Positions 16,970-26,095 of a stretch of DNA of 64,000 nucleotides are shown here, piece by piece. A program made the position numbers and the translations under genes. The stretch is from Christiangramia lutea (GTDB lineage Bacteria; Bacteroidota; Bacteroidia; Flavobacteriales; Flavobacteriaceae). Each line of letters starts with the position of its first letter. The first letter of the stretch is position 1. The notes beneath the pieces were generated by a model that was not told the DNA's origin, did not search any database, and worked only from the letters and a program-made list of their open reading frames with translations. Where the stretch lies: assembly GCF_022489035.1 (NCBI RefSeq), contig NZ_JAKVTV010000003.1, positions 496,001 to 560,000 of the forward strand. Reading direction: 5' to 3'.

Positions 16970-18100
16970 ATGAAGAGGAAGGAAGAAAAGGCAATTAGAG
17001 GTTTCATTTTCAATAAATATGATGCGCCGGAAGTTTCACCGTTCGATAAATTGTTTGAAATCTTTAAGGAATTGATCACTCATACCTCCGGAGATCTGGA
17101 GGAGGCTCTGGACTGGATGAAACAGCTCGATGAGGAGTATAAGCTTACCAACGATGATTATACGTTGGATGATTTCATTGAAGATCTTAAGAAAAAAGGT
17201 TATATACGTGAGGAAATAGACCAGGATGGAGGCGGTGGAATGGTGATTACTGCCAAGACAGAAAGAGCTATCAGGCAGCAGGCGCTCGAACAAATATTCG
17301 GAAAGCTCAAAAAAGGCTCAGCAGGAAATCACCGCACGAAACAAATTGGTCGTGGTGACGAGCACACTGGAGATTTCAGAGCTTACCAGTTTGGAGATAG
17401 TTTGAGCAGAATTTCAGTAACTGAAAGTTTGAAAAATGCCCAGATAAATCACGGAATAGGTGAGTTTTCGATGTCTGAAGCTGATCTTGTGGTAGAGGAG
17501 ACACACTATAAATCTCAAATGAGTACTGTGCTAATGATCGATATTAGCCATAGTATGATACTTTACGGGGAAGACAGAATCACTCCTGCAAAGAAAGTTG
17601 CCATGGCTCTTTCAGAATTGATAACAACGAGATATCCAAAAGACACGCTCGATATTCTAGTTTTCGGAAATGACGCCTGGCCTATTTCAATTTCAGAATT
17701 ACCTTATTTAAAAGTAGGGCCTTATCATACGAATACTGTAGCCGGTTTGGAACTTGCCATGGATCTTTTGCGCAGAAAAAGAAATACAAATAAACAGATT
17801 TTCATGATTACAGATGGGAAACCCAGCTGTGTAAGGGAAAGAGATGGGAGTTACTATAAAAATAGCATGGGACTCGATCCTTATATTGTAGATAAATGTT
17901 ACAATATGGCCAGGCAGGCCAGAAAACTACGTATCCCAATTACTACCTTCATGATCGCACAGGATCCCTATTTAACGAGGTTTGTACAGGAATTTACGAA
18001 GGCAAATCAGGGAAAGGCGTTTTATACAGGTTTAAAAGGACTTGGGGAAATGATCTTTGAAGACTATGAAATAAATCGTAAGAAAAGAATTAGAGGCTAA
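16970..18100 (+). CDS. vWA-domain protein, partner of the AAA+ ATPase
   Basis: 376 residues from the ATG at 16970 (a GTG at 16916 is in frame but gives an unrelated hydrophobic stub). The N-terminal part (1-180) is acidic and helical. From about residue 185 there is a von Willebrand A domain with a complete MIDAS: DISHS (D191), a Thr in the middle loop and ITDGKPS. This is the pattern of the ChlD/BchD-like and CoxE-like vWA partners of MoxR/ChlI AAA+ ATPases. No signal peptide, so cytoplasmic. The AAA+ gene starts ten bases after its stop. Such pairs insert metals or remodel protein complexes, but the client is unknown; no chelatase or cobalamin gene lies nearby. Confidence 0.82.
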   Translation: MKRKEEKAIRGFIFNKYDAPEVSPFDKLFEIFKELITHTSGDLEEALDWMKQLDEEYKLTNDDYTLDDFIEDLKKKGYIREEIDQDGGGGMVITAKTERAIRQQALEQIFGKLKKGSAGNHRTKQIGRGDEHTGDFRAYQFGDSLSRISVTESLKNAQINHGIGEFSMSEADLVVEETHYKSQMSTVLMIDISHSMILYGEDRITPAKKVAMALSELITTRYPKDTLDILVFGNDAWPISISELPYLKVGPYHTNTVAGLELAMDLLRRKRNTNKQIFMITDGKPSCVRERDGSYYKNSMGLDPYIVDKCYNMARQARKLRIPITTFMIAQDPYLTRFVQEFTKANQGKAFYTGLKGLGEMIFEDYEINRKKRIRG

Positions 18101-18110
18101 GAAAAAGAAT

Positions 18111-19574
18111 ATGAATAAAGACAACATTAAAACCCTAGGAGAACTTAAAAAAGCAGGTTATCAGTCGAAAGGTATCAAGGATGAACTTCGGGATAACCTG
18201 AAGCATAAGATTCGCAATGGGGAAAAGGCTTTTGAAGGAATTCATGGCTATGAATACACCGTAATTCCAGAATTGGAACGAGCAATACTTTCTCGACACA
18301 ATATTAATTTACTCGGTCTTCGGGGGCAAGCGAAGACCAGGCTTGCCAGGCTTATGGTCAACTTGTTGGATGAATGGATTCCAGCCATTGAAGGTTCAGA
18401 AATTAATGATGATCCTTTAAGACCCATAAGCAGGTTCGCTAAAGACCTTATTAATGAAAAGGGTGATGAAACCCCTGTCTCATGGATCCATCGAGACGAG
18501 CGTTTTTTTGAAAAGCTAGCTACCCCAGATGTAACCGTAGCCGACCTTATTGGAGATGTAGATCCTATAAAGGCTGCAAACTTACGTTTAAGTTATGCAG
18601 ATGATCGCGTGATACATTTTGGGATGATCCCTCGTGCAAACAGAAGTATTTTTGTGATCAATGAATTACCAGACCTGCAGGCAAGGATACAGGTAGCACT
18701 TTTCAATATTTTACAGGAAGGTGATATTCAAATTAGAGGATTCAAGTTAAGGCTGCCTTTAGATATGCAGTTTGTTTTCACGGCGAATCCTGAAGATTAT
18801 ACAAATCGAGGAAGTATAGTTACTCCATTAAAAGATCGTATCGGTTCACAAATTCTAACCCATTATCCTGAAAACATTGAGGTTGCCAAAATTATAACCT
18901 CACAGGAGGCACAGTTAGACCAAAGACAGAAAGAGTTAGTTCATGTTCCAGAGATTGCAAAAGATCTTCTCGAGCAAATTAGTTTTGAGGCAAGAGATAG
19001 TGAATTCATAGATCATAAGAGTGGAGTTAGTGCCAGAATGAGCATTACCGCTTTTGAAAACCTGTTGAGTACAGCTGAAAGAAGGGCCATTAAAAATGGA
19101 GAAGTGGAGACCTTGCTGAGATTTGGAGATTTTCTAGGGGTGATCCCTTCGATAACCGGAAAGGTAGAACTTGTTTATGAAGGCGAACAGGAAGGAGCAG
19201 CCTTTGTTGCCCTTCAGTTGATTGGAAATGCAGTGAAAACACTTTTCCCTAATTATTTTCCGAAAATCGAGAAGTTACAGAAACCAGATGAAAAAACACC
19301 ATTTGATGATCTGGTAGAGTGGTTTTTTGAAGGCTCCGGATTTGAGCTTCCAGATGATCTTCCTGAAGCCGAATACAAGGATAAACTTGATTCAATAGAA
19401 CCACTTAATAAATTGATTGAAAAATATCAGCCAGATCTGAAACCAGAAGATCGATATTTTGTTAAGGAATTTTTGCTTTGGGCCTTGGTAGAGCACAAAA
19501 AGTTGAGTAAACAGAGATTTTCGAAAGGACTTAGGTTTAAAGACCTTTATGGTAGTTATATAAGCGGTCTATAA
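18111..19574 (+). CDS. AAA+ ATPase of the Mg-chelatase (ChlI/BchI)-like family
   Basis: 487 residues. Walker A is LLGLRGQAKTRLARLM (about residues 64-79, G-x4-GKT type with A before KT), the Walker B region is SIFVINELPDLQ, and sensor 1 is VFTANPEDY. The insertions match the ChlI/BchI and related MoxR-clade family often annotated as magnesium chelatase in bacteria without chlorophyll. The tail (about 400-487) is acidic, with DLVEWFFEGSGFELPDDLPE. It forms an operon with the vWA gene, and together they probably make a two-component remodelling machine. A terminator at 19599-19632 closes the operon. Not a sigma-54 activator: no GAFTGA loop is seen. Confidence 0.85.
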   Translation: MNKDNIKTLGELKKAGYQSKGIKDELRDNLKHKIRNGEKAFEGIHGYEYTVIPELERAILSRHNINLLGLRGQAKTRLARLMVNLLDEWIPAIEGSEINDDPLRPISRFAKDLINEKGDETPVSWIHRDERFFEKLATPDVTVADLIGDVDPIKAANLRLSYADDRVIHFGMIPRANRSIFVINELPDLQARIQVALFNILQEGDIQIRGFKLRLPLDMQFVFTANPEDYTNRGSIVTPLKDRIGSQILTHYPENIEVAKIITSQEAQLDQRQKELVHVPEIAKDLLEQISFEARDSEFIDHKSGVSARMSITAFENLLSTAERRAIKNGEVETLLRFGDFLGVIPSITGKVELVYEGEQEGAAFVALQLIGNAVKTLFPNYFPKIEKLQKPDEKTPFDDLVEWFFEGSGFELPDDLPEAEYKDKLDSIEPLNKLIEKYQPDLKPEDRYFVKEFLLWALVEHKKLSKQRFSKGLRFKDLYGSYISGL

Positions 19575-19598
19575 ATTCTGATTTGTAAATTTTTAATT

Positions 19599-19632
19599 AA
19601 AAGCCTGATTCATTGATGATTCAGGCTTTTTT
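19599..19632 (+). terminator. Terminator of the vWA-AAA+ operon
   Basis: AAAAGCCTGA (19599-19608) pairs perfectly with TCAGGCTTTT (19621-19630), followed by more T. It separates the AAA+ gene from the threonine leader region. Confidence 0.88.
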
Positions 19633-19682
19633 ATTTGATAAAATATTAAAATGATAATTTTTAAAGAGAGAGAGATAAAAAA

Positions 19683-19713
19683 TTTTGCCAGTAAATTAAA
19701 TTGAATACCTTTA
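19683..19713 (+). promoter_or_regulatory. Candidate promoter of the threonine operon
   Basis: TTTTG (19683-19687) and TACCTTTA (19706-19713) are separated by 18 bases, close to the Bacteroidota -33 (TTTG) and -7 (TAnnTTTG) pattern with one mismatch in the last base. A start near 19720 would give a transcript with about 40 bases before the leader peptide. Confidence 0.4.
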
Positions 19714-19762
19714 AAAAACTTATCGGAGTAAAATCGTGAAGGAACTTCTACAAAATATTAAT

Positions 19763-19849
19763 ATGACAGCTGGGAAAATCTCTTTCCGAATGCTCACTCT
19801 TACTATCACGATTACCGGTATTACCCCTTTAGGGGTCCTTGCTATATAA
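19763..19849 (+). CDS. thrL: Threonine-operon leader peptide (28 or 19 residues)
   Basis: Not long enough for routine gene calling. From ATG 19763 it reads MTAGKISFR then, from the in-frame ATG at 19790, MLTLTITITGITPLGVLAI and stop TAA at 19847-19849. The alternating Thr/Ile run (five Thr and five Ile in 19 codons) is the hallmark of the E. coli thrL leader, where charged tRNA-Thr and tRNA-Ile are sensed by ribosome stalling. It ends 56 bases before thrA, has its own candidate promoter upstream and lies after the terminator of the preceding operon. Position, composition and orientation together make a chance match unlikely. Which ATG is used is not decided by the sequence. What differs from E. 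coli is that I see no strong terminator with a U-run between the peptide and thrA. Confidence 0.75.
   Translation: MTAGKISFRMLTLTITITGITPLGVLAI
19823..19836 (+). promoter_or_regulatory. Hairpin within the leader, candidate attenuation element
   Basis: ACCCC-TTTA-GGGGT is a perfect 5-bp GC-rich stem inside the 3' part of the leader-peptide frame. A ribosome stalled on the Thr/Ile codons just upstream would change whether it forms. There is no T-run directly after it, so it is not by itself an intrinsic terminator. A second possible long-range pairing is AATCGTGA (19732-19739) with TCACGATT (19806-19813). Confidence 0.4.
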
Positions 19850-19905
19850 TTTCCGTCCGTACCAGTATATCATATTTACTTTTTAATAATTAAATAATTT
19901 CAGCT

Positions 19906-22353
19906 ATGTACATCCTGAAATTTGGTGGTTCATCTTTAGCCACTCCTGAACGCGTTAAACTAGTCGCTAAAACTATACAGGAACATTTAAAAAAAGATGC
20001 AGTAATTTCTGTTTTTTCGGCCTTTGGCGGTGTAACCAATGATCTTTTACTTATGGCTGAACTCGCTGCAAGAGAGGATCTATCCTACAAAGAAATTCTT
20101 GAGAAAAATGAAAAAAGACATCTTGAAGCGGTTCGTGAACTTATACCGGTTACTGCCCAAAGCGGAATTCTAAGTCAGGTTAAAAATCAGTTCAACAGGT
20201 TGGAAACTCTTTATGAAGGCGTTTATTTGCTCAATGAGCTTTCAGATAAAACCAGGCATGTTGTCTCCGGCTTTGGTGAGATCTTAAGTTCATTAATTAT
20301 CGCTGAATACTTTAAGAGCCTGGGACTGGACAGTCTGTTCACCGATACTCGTGAGCTTATAGTCTGCAAAAACAATAATGAAAAGGTATTGGTGAATTAT
20401 CAAGCGACTAACAGGAATATAACAGAATTTTTTTCTGAAAATAAAGCAGATTTCTATATCGTTCCGGGCTTTGTTGCGAAGAATGATCATGGTGTTCCAA
20501 GTACTTTGGGTCGTGGGGGATCAGACTTTACGGCGGCTATTATCGCAGGAGCCCTGGACCTGGACAAGGTTCTTATTTATACCGATGTAAATGGTATGTT
20601 CACGGCCAATCCTAACCTGGTACCTCAAGCTTACTCCTTGAAAAATATTTCATACGAAGAGGCCATGGAACTTTCACATTTTGGAGCAAAGGTCCTTTAT
20701 CCGCCAACATTGCAACCTCTCCTGGATAAAAATATCGAGATCCATATTAGAAATACCTTTGAACCTGATCATCCGGGAACGGTGATATCAAAGTCGAGTA
20801 AGAAGAATTTCCGATGGGTTACCGGAATTACTCATATAGATGCGATAAAACTGCTCAATATCGAGGGGAGTGGCATGGTTGGAATTCCTGGTTTCTCTAA
20901 ACGATTTTTCGAGATCCTTTTTCAGGAACATATAAATGTGGTCCTTATCACCCAGGCTTCTTCTGAACATAGTATTTGTATTGCGGTGAAGGCAGATGAA
21001 GCCGAAAAAGCCAAAGAAGCTCTTGATGAAGCCTTTGAAGCAGAGATCGCATTTAAAAAGATCAAACCTGTAGAGATTGAAGAGAATGTATCGATTGTCG
21101 CACTGGTTGGGGATAGAATGAAAAGCCACCATGGTTTAAGTGGAAAAATGTTTAGTGCTCTTGGGAATAATAACATCAATATTAGAGCTATTGCGCAGGG
21201 TTCTTCTGAAAGGAATATATCTGCAGTTATAGCCAAAAAAGATGTAACAAAAGCTCTTAATACGCTTCACGAGCAATTTTTCGAGGTGCCTTCTAAAGAA
21301 TTAAATCTTTTTATTACCGGAGTTGGTAATGTTGGAAGCAAATTGCTTGACCAGCTTAAGAAACAGGAAAACTATTTACTTGAAAAATTAAGGCTGAAAG
21401 TAAGGGTGCTTGCAGTTTCTAATTCAAGAAAAATGTATTTTGATGAGGATGGAATTGATCTAGAAAACTGGGAGAAAGCACTAATTGAAGGCGAAACAGC
21501 AGATAAAAAAGAGTTTTTCAAAAGGGTAAAAGAGTTTAACCTGCGCAACAGTATTTTCGTAGATAATACGGCAAGTTCAGAAATCTCAAACTGGTATAAG
21601 GAGTATCTGGCAAATTCGATCTCGGTGGTCACCTGTAACAAGATCGCCTGTGCAGATGCTTATGAAAACTATGCAAATCTTCAGAACCTCGCCCGGGAAT
21701 ACGGAGCGTCATTTTTATATGAAACAAATGTTGGGGCCGGTTTGCCAATAATTGATACACTTCAGAATCTAATTGCATCTGGTGACCAGATAAGGAAGAT
21801 CCAGGCGGTACTTTCAGGCAGTTTGAATTTTGTATTCAATAATTACGATGCTTCATCACCATTTTATAAAGTGGTGGAAACAGCAATGAAAGAAGGGTAT
21901 ACAGAGCCAGACCCTAAGATTGACTTAAGCGGAGTGGATGTGGCAAGAAAAATTCTTATTCTGGCAAGGGAAAGCGGACTGGAACTTGAGCTGGAGGATA
22001 TTGAAAGAGATAATTTCCTTTCTGAGGAGAGTTTGAATTCAGAAACCAATGAGAAATTTTTTGAATTGCTGGAAAAAGGTGAATCAGAGTTTAAAAAGAT
22101 GTATGAAGATGCTGCTTCTAGTGATTCAGAATTGAAATATGTCGCCCAGCTAGAGAACGGAAAGGCTAAAGTTGGGCTGCAAAAAGTAGGTGAGCAGCAT
22201 CCTTTCGCTAATCTTAGCGGTAGTGACAATATCGTGTTGTTCTTTACAGACCGATATCCGGAACAGCCATTGATCGTAAAAGGAGCCGGGGCTGGTGCCG
22301 ATGTAACTGCTTCAGGAATATTTGCAGATATCATAAGGATAGGAAAGAAATGA
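19906..22353 (+). CDS. thrA: Bifunctional aspartokinase / homoserine dehydrogenase
   Basis: 815 residues, the standard length of ThrA/MetL fusions. Aspartokinase domain from the N-terminus (MYILKFGGSSLA, then the conserved GRGGSDFTAAIIAGAL and FGAKVLYPPT), regulatory ACT domains about 320-460 (GMVGIPGFSKRFFEILFQEH; NINIRAIAQGSSERNISAVI), then homoserine dehydrogenase from about 465 with the NAD(P) loop ITGVGNVGSKLL, TCNKIA, NVGAGLP and GYTEPDPKIDLSGVDVARK. It catalyses the first and third steps from aspartate to threonine, methionine and isoleucine. The ACT pair suggests feedback by threonine, and the leader peptide upstream suggests transcriptional or translational control by Thr/Ile supply. 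thrB follows after four bases. Confidence 0.97.
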   Translation: MYILKFGGSSLATPERVKLVAKTIQEHLKKDAVISVFSAFGGVTNDLLLMAELAAREDLSYKEILEKNEKRHLEAVRELIPVTAQSGILSQVKNQFNRLETLYEGVYLLNELSDKTRHVVSGFGEILSSLIIAEYFKSLGLDSLFTDTRELIVCKNNNEKVLVNYQATNRNITEFFSENKADFYIVPGFVAKNDHGVPSTLGRGGSDFTAAIIAGALDLDKVLIYTDVNGMFTANPNLVPQAYSLKNISYEEAMELSHFGAKVLYPPTLQPLLDKNIEIHIRNTFEPDHPGTVISKSSKKNFRWVTGITHIDAIKLLNIEGSGMVGIPGFSKRFFEILFQEHINVVLITQASSEHSICIAVKADEAEKAKEALDEAFEAEIAFKKIKPVEIEENVSIVALVGDRMKSHHGLSGKMFSALGNNNINIRAIAQGSSERNISAVIAKKDVTKALNTLHEQFFEVPSKELNLFITGVGNVGSKLLDQLKKQENYLLEKLRLKVRVLAVSNSRKMYFDEDGIDLENWEKALIEGETADKKEFFKRVKEFNLRNSIFVDNTASSEISNWYKEYLANSISVVTCNKIACADAYENYANLQNLAREYGASFLYETNVGAGLPIIDTLQNLIASGDQIRKIQAVLSGSLNFVFNNYDASSPFYKVVETAMKEGYTEPDPKIDLSGVDVARKILILARESGLELELEDIERDNFLSEESLNSETNEKFFELLEKGESEFKKMYEDAASSDSELKYVAQLENGKAKVGLQKVGEQHPFANLSGSDNIVLFFTDRYPEQPLIVKGAGAGADVTASGIFADIIRIGKK

Positions 22354-22357
22354 AATT

Positions 22358-23278
22358 ATGGAAGAATTAAAGGTTTTTGCGCCGGCAACCGTAGCCAACT
22401 TATCCTGCGGATTTGATGTTCTGGGATGTTGTCTCGATTCTGTGGGCGATGAAATGTTGGTGAGGAGAAACGATCTGGATCAGATTAGGATCACCAGGAT
22501 TACAGGTCAGGATCTGCCTTTGGAAGCCGATAAGAATGTAGCGGGTGTGGCAGTAAATGCCCTTTTGCAGAAATTGGGTTCAAACCAGGGATTTGATATC
22601 GAAATAATCAAAAAAATAAAACCGGGTAGTGGAATAGGAAGCAGCGCGGCCAGTTCTGCAGGTGCTGTATTTGCTGTAAATAAACTGCTGGGCGAGCCTT
22701 TTGACAAATTGGACTTAATTTCGTTCGCCATGCAGGGAGAATTGCTGGCCAGTGGAAATGCGCATGCAGATAATGTTGCTCCGGCAATTCTTGGAGGTTT
22801 CAGCCTGGTTAGAAGTTACTGTCCGCTTGAAGTTTTGAGTTTACCGGTACCTTCAGAATTAAGGATGGTAGTATTACATCCGCTAATTGAAATTAAAACC
22901 AAAGATTCAAGGTCTATTATCAGGCAAAATGTAAGTCTGCAGAAAGCTATCAGCCAGTGGGGAAATCTTGGTGCCTTAGTGAGTGCCTTATACACTGAGG
23001 ATTATGGACTATTGGGCCGAAGTCTGAAGGATGAGATAGTAGAGCCAGTAAGGTCAATTTTAATTCCCTATTTCCAGGAACTTAGAGAACTTGTTTCTGA
23101 GAAAGGAGCATTAGGTTTTGGCATTTCTGGATCGGGACCTTCGGTTTATGCTTTATGCAAAGGCGATGCGAATGCTGAACTTGTAAAAGAAGAGATACAA
23201 AGGTTTTATTCTGATAAGAATATTGCTTTTGAATTACATCTATCATCTATAAATGAAAAAGGAGTTAAAGTCTTATGA
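22358..23278 (+). CDS. thrB: Homoserine kinase
   Basis: 306 residues, a GHMP-family kinase of normal length. The N-terminus has VFAPATVANLSCGFDVLG, the ATP-binding loop is PGSGIGSSAASSAGAV (about 90-105) and the C-terminal glycine-rich motif is GFGISGSGPSVYAL. It phosphorylates homoserine using ATP, giving the substrate for threonine synthase. It overlaps thrC by four bases (ATGA), so the two are translationally coupled. Cytoplasmic. Confidence 0.96.
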   Translation: MEELKVFAPATVANLSCGFDVLGCCLDSVGDEMLVRRNDLDQIRITRITGQDLPLEADKNVAGVAVNALLQKLGSNQGFDIEIIKKIKPGSGIGSSAASSAGAVFAVNKLLGEPFDKLDLISFAMQGELLASGNAHADNVAPAILGGFSLVRSYCPLEVLSLPVPSELRMVVLHPLIEIKTKDSRSIIRQNVSLQKAISQWGNLGALVSALYTEDYGLLGRSLKDEIVEPVRSILIPYFQELRELVSEKGALGFGISGSGPSVYALCKGDANAELVKEEIQRFYSDKNIAFELHLSSINEKGVKVL

Positions 23279-24570
23279 AATATTTCAGCCTGAATAATAA
23301 AGAACATCACAGCAATTTTGAAAATGCAGTGATCAGAGGCCTTGCACCCGATAAAGGGCTGTATTTTCCGGAAAGAATTGTAAAACTTCCAGATGGCTTT
23401 TTTAAAGAACTCAGTGAGTATGATAAGGTTGAAATCGCTTTTGAAGCCATTAAAGAATTTGTAGGGAAAGAAATCCCTGATGCAGATCTTCTAGATATCA
23501 TCAAAGAAACACTGGATTTTGATTTTCCAGTAGTACCTGTTAAAGCCAATACAGGTAGCCTCGAACTTTTCCATGGTCCAACACTGGCTTTTAAAGATGT
23601 GGGAGCAAGGTTCATGGCCGGAAGTCTGGGCTATTTCATACAAAAAGGTAGCTTAGGGAAGGTCACGGTTTTGGTGGCTACTTCTGGTGATACGGGGGGA
23701 GCGGTGGCAAATGGATTCCTGGGCCTAGATGGAATTGATGTAGTAATTCTCTATCCTAAAGGCAAGGTAAGTGAGATCCAGGAAAAACAACTAACTACAT
23801 TGGGGAAAAACATCACTGCTCTAGAAGTTGATGGTGTTTTCGATGATTGCCAGAGAATGGTAAAACAGGCGTTCCTGGATAGCGATATTACAGAAAAACG
23901 AAAACTTACTTCTGCGAATTCAATCAATGTAGCGAGGTGGCTACCTCAAATATTCTATTATTTTCTGGCCTATCGTCAACTGATGGAGAGGGAGATGAAA
24001 CTAGCCTTTTCTGTTCCCAGCGGTAATTTCGGGAATATATGTGCCGGTCTTCTGGCAAAGGAAATGGGTTTGCCTATAGATCATTTTATAGCAGCCAACA
24101 ATGCGAATGATACAGTTACCAACTATATCCAAACAGAAAATTATCAACCTAAACCCAGTATAGCCACTATTTCCAATGCTATGGATGTTGGAGACCCAAG
24201 TAATTTCGTTAGGATCCTGGAATTGTTTGAAAATGAATATTCATCTGTAAAGAATGTACTTTCCGCATATAGTTTTAATGATGAAATGACCAAAAAGGCT
24301 ATAAAGGATGTTCATTCTGAAATTGGTTATACAATGGATCCTCACGGCGCAGTTGGCTATTTAGGGCTTCAAAAATTTCTGGAAAAAAATCCGGAATATT
24401 ATGGAGTATTTCTTGAAACAGCCCACCCGGTAAAATTTCTCGATACAGTGGAAGAAGCAACAGGGGAGAAAGTGCAAATTCCAGTAGTGATAAAAGGCTT
24501 AATGGATAAGAAAAAGAAATCCCTCCAGATCAGTAATTATGAAGACCTGAAGGGATTTTTACTGAGCTGA
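23275..24570 (+). CDS. thrC: Threonine synthase
   Basis: 431 residues. PLP lysine K107 in GPTLAFKDVG, phosphate-binding VATSGDTGGAVANGF, and the SANSINVARWLPQIFYYF segment typical of the E. coli-type synthase. It converts O-phosphohomoserine to threonine. It is the last gene of the operon; the S10 peptidase gene on the other strand ends nine bases later, leaving no room for a clear terminator between them. Confidence 0.96.
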   Translation: MKYFSLNNKEHHSNFENAVIRGLAPDKGLYFPERIVKLPDGFFKELSEYDKVEIAFEAIKEFVGKEIPDADLLDIIKETLDFDFPVVPVKANTGSLELFHGPTLAFKDVGARFMAGSLGYFIQKGSLGKVTVLVATSGDTGGAVANGFLGLDGIDVVILYPKGKVSEIQEKQLTTLGKNITALEVDGVFDDCQRMVKQAFLDSDITEKRKLTSANSINVARWLPQIFYYFLAYRQLMEREMKLAFSVPSGNFGNICAGLLAKEMGLPIDHFIAANNANDTVTNYIQTENYQPKPSIATISNAMDVGDPSNFVRILELFENEYSSVKNVLSAYSFNDEMTKKAIKDVHSEIGYTMDPHGAVGYLGLQKFLEKNPEYYGVFLETAHPVKFLDTVEEATGEKVQIPVVIKGLMDKKKKSLQISNYEDLKGFLLS

Positions 24571-24578
24571 TATTTCAA

Positions 24579-26066
24579 TTAATATCTGGCGGCTTCTTCT
24601 CCTGGTAAGGTGTTTTCTATAAATTTCCTGAGATCATCATTTGCTTTTTCCAGGTCTTCACTTCTAAGATACATCATATGTCCACTGCGGTATCCTTTAA
24701 AGCTCAAACGGTCTTTCATTTTTCCGCTTGGGTCTAGTTGCCACATGGAATATTTAGCATTAAAGTAGGTCGTAGCACCATCAAAATAACCAGACTGAAT
24801 CAAAACATCCAGATTCTTGTTTTGTGCCATGGCCTGTCTTAAATTCTCACCGGTATTATTCCCGCTTCTATCCCAAGGATGAACCGGGCCGAACATATTG
24901 TATTTAAGATCTGTCTTAAAATCGAGTTCTTCCCTGATATAATAGTTTATGGCAGGTGTGAATGAATGTAACCACGAAGTTAGCTCAACATTATAATCTG
25001 GATTATCCCCAGCTTCTTTAGCATCGAGGCCACGGTATCTTGAATCCAGTCGGCCAACGGTGAAACCACCTTCATCACGCAATAATTCTTTCCAGAAATA
25101 TCTGAAAGGTACTTCAAGATTATTCTGAAGTATCACTTTTTTATCAATGCCGGAATAATATGACATTTTCTCGGCTACTTCCTGTTTTCTCGCTTCTTCC
25201 ATAAAGCCTCCTTTTATCAAGGCAGGTAGAAGCTCATTAATAGCGTATTCTTCCACTTCTGGAAGCAATTCATCCAGATCTTTTTGTTGTAACTCTGAAG
25301 GCAATGCATCATGATACCAGGCAGCGGCAGCGAAATACGGAAGTCTGTTTGCAATCTCTACCGGTCCTTCCCTATCCAGCCCAATTTCTGTAGGTGATAC
25401 CAGAATAACTCCATTAAGATACATCCACTGGCTATTTTGTAATTCTAGGGCAAGACCCGAAACTCGGGTAGTTCCATAGCTTTCTCCTATAAGATATTTC
25501 GGAGAGAGCCACCTGTTTTTTCTGGTTACAAAAGTATTGATCCATTCAGCGAGATATTGAATATCGGCCTGAACCCCAAAGAACTTTTCACGATCTACTT
25601 TGCCGTCAGCATCTGGAATAGCGCGTGAATAACCTGTGTTCACCGGATTCACAAAAACGATATCGGCCACATCCAGAATTGAGTGAGGATTATCCTTAAT
25701 TCCGTATGGCTGAACAGGGAAACCTTCATCATCTATCTTCAGAACACGGGGCCCGGTATAGGCAATATGCATCCAGACAGATGCTGAGCCGGGTCCGCCA
25801 TTAAATGAGATCACCAAAGGGCGGTTCTCTTTATTTTTGATTCCGTCACGAGTATAGTACGTATAGAACAGACTCGCAATTGGTTCGCGATCTTCATTCC
25901 ATAAAGGCATGGTTCCCGTTTCCGCGGTATAATTAATTGATTTTCCCTTAATATTCACCGAGTGCTGCGTGGTGACCATCGTATCCATTGGAATTTCTAC
26001 CTTTTGGGCAAATCCTGTTAATAAAGGAATTAATCCGAAAAAAATTAAAAATGAAAACTTCTTCAT
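24579..26066 (-). CDS. Serine carboxypeptidase-like S10 peptidase
   Basis: 495 residues with signal peptide MKKFSFLIFFGLIPLLTGFAQ, so exported to the periplasm. The S10 hallmarks are present: SFNGGPGSASVWMH (oxyanion region), the nucleophile S196 in IGESYGTTR, and the catalytic His in GHMMYLR near the C-terminus. An Asp of the triad is expected around FDGATTYFN. This family is commonly annotated as carboxypeptidase C-like in marine Bacteroidota and removes C-terminal residues from peptides. Upstream lies the UbiB gene with a 30-base gap; co-transcription is possible but they are functionally unrelated. Confidence 0.88.
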   Translation of the reverse strand: MKKFSFLIFFGLIPLLTGFAQKVEIPMDTMVTTQHSVNIKGKSINYTAETGTMPLWNEDREPIASLFYTYYTRDGIKNKENRPLVISFNGGPGSASVWMHIAYTGPRVLKIDDEGFPVQPYGIKDNPHSILDVADIVFVNPVNTGYSRAIPDADGKVDREKFFGVQADIQYLAEWINTFVTRKNRWLSPKYLIGESYGTTRVSGLALELQNSQWMYLNGVILVSPTEIGLDREGPVEIANRLPYFAAAAWYHDALPSELQQKDLDELLPEVEEYAINELLPALIKGGFMEEARKQEVAEKMSYYSGIDKKVILQNNLEVPFRYFWKELLRDEGGFTVGRLDSRYRGLDAKEAGDNPDYNVELTSWLHSFTPAINYYIREELDFKTDLKYNMFGPVHPWDRSGNNTGENLRQAMAQNKNLDVLIQSGYFDGATTYFNAKYSMWQLDPSGKMKDRLSFKGYRSGHMMYLRSEDLEKANDDLRKFIENTLPGEEAARY

Positions 26067-26095
26067 TCTGATATTGAGTTTCTAAGGTTTAAAGA

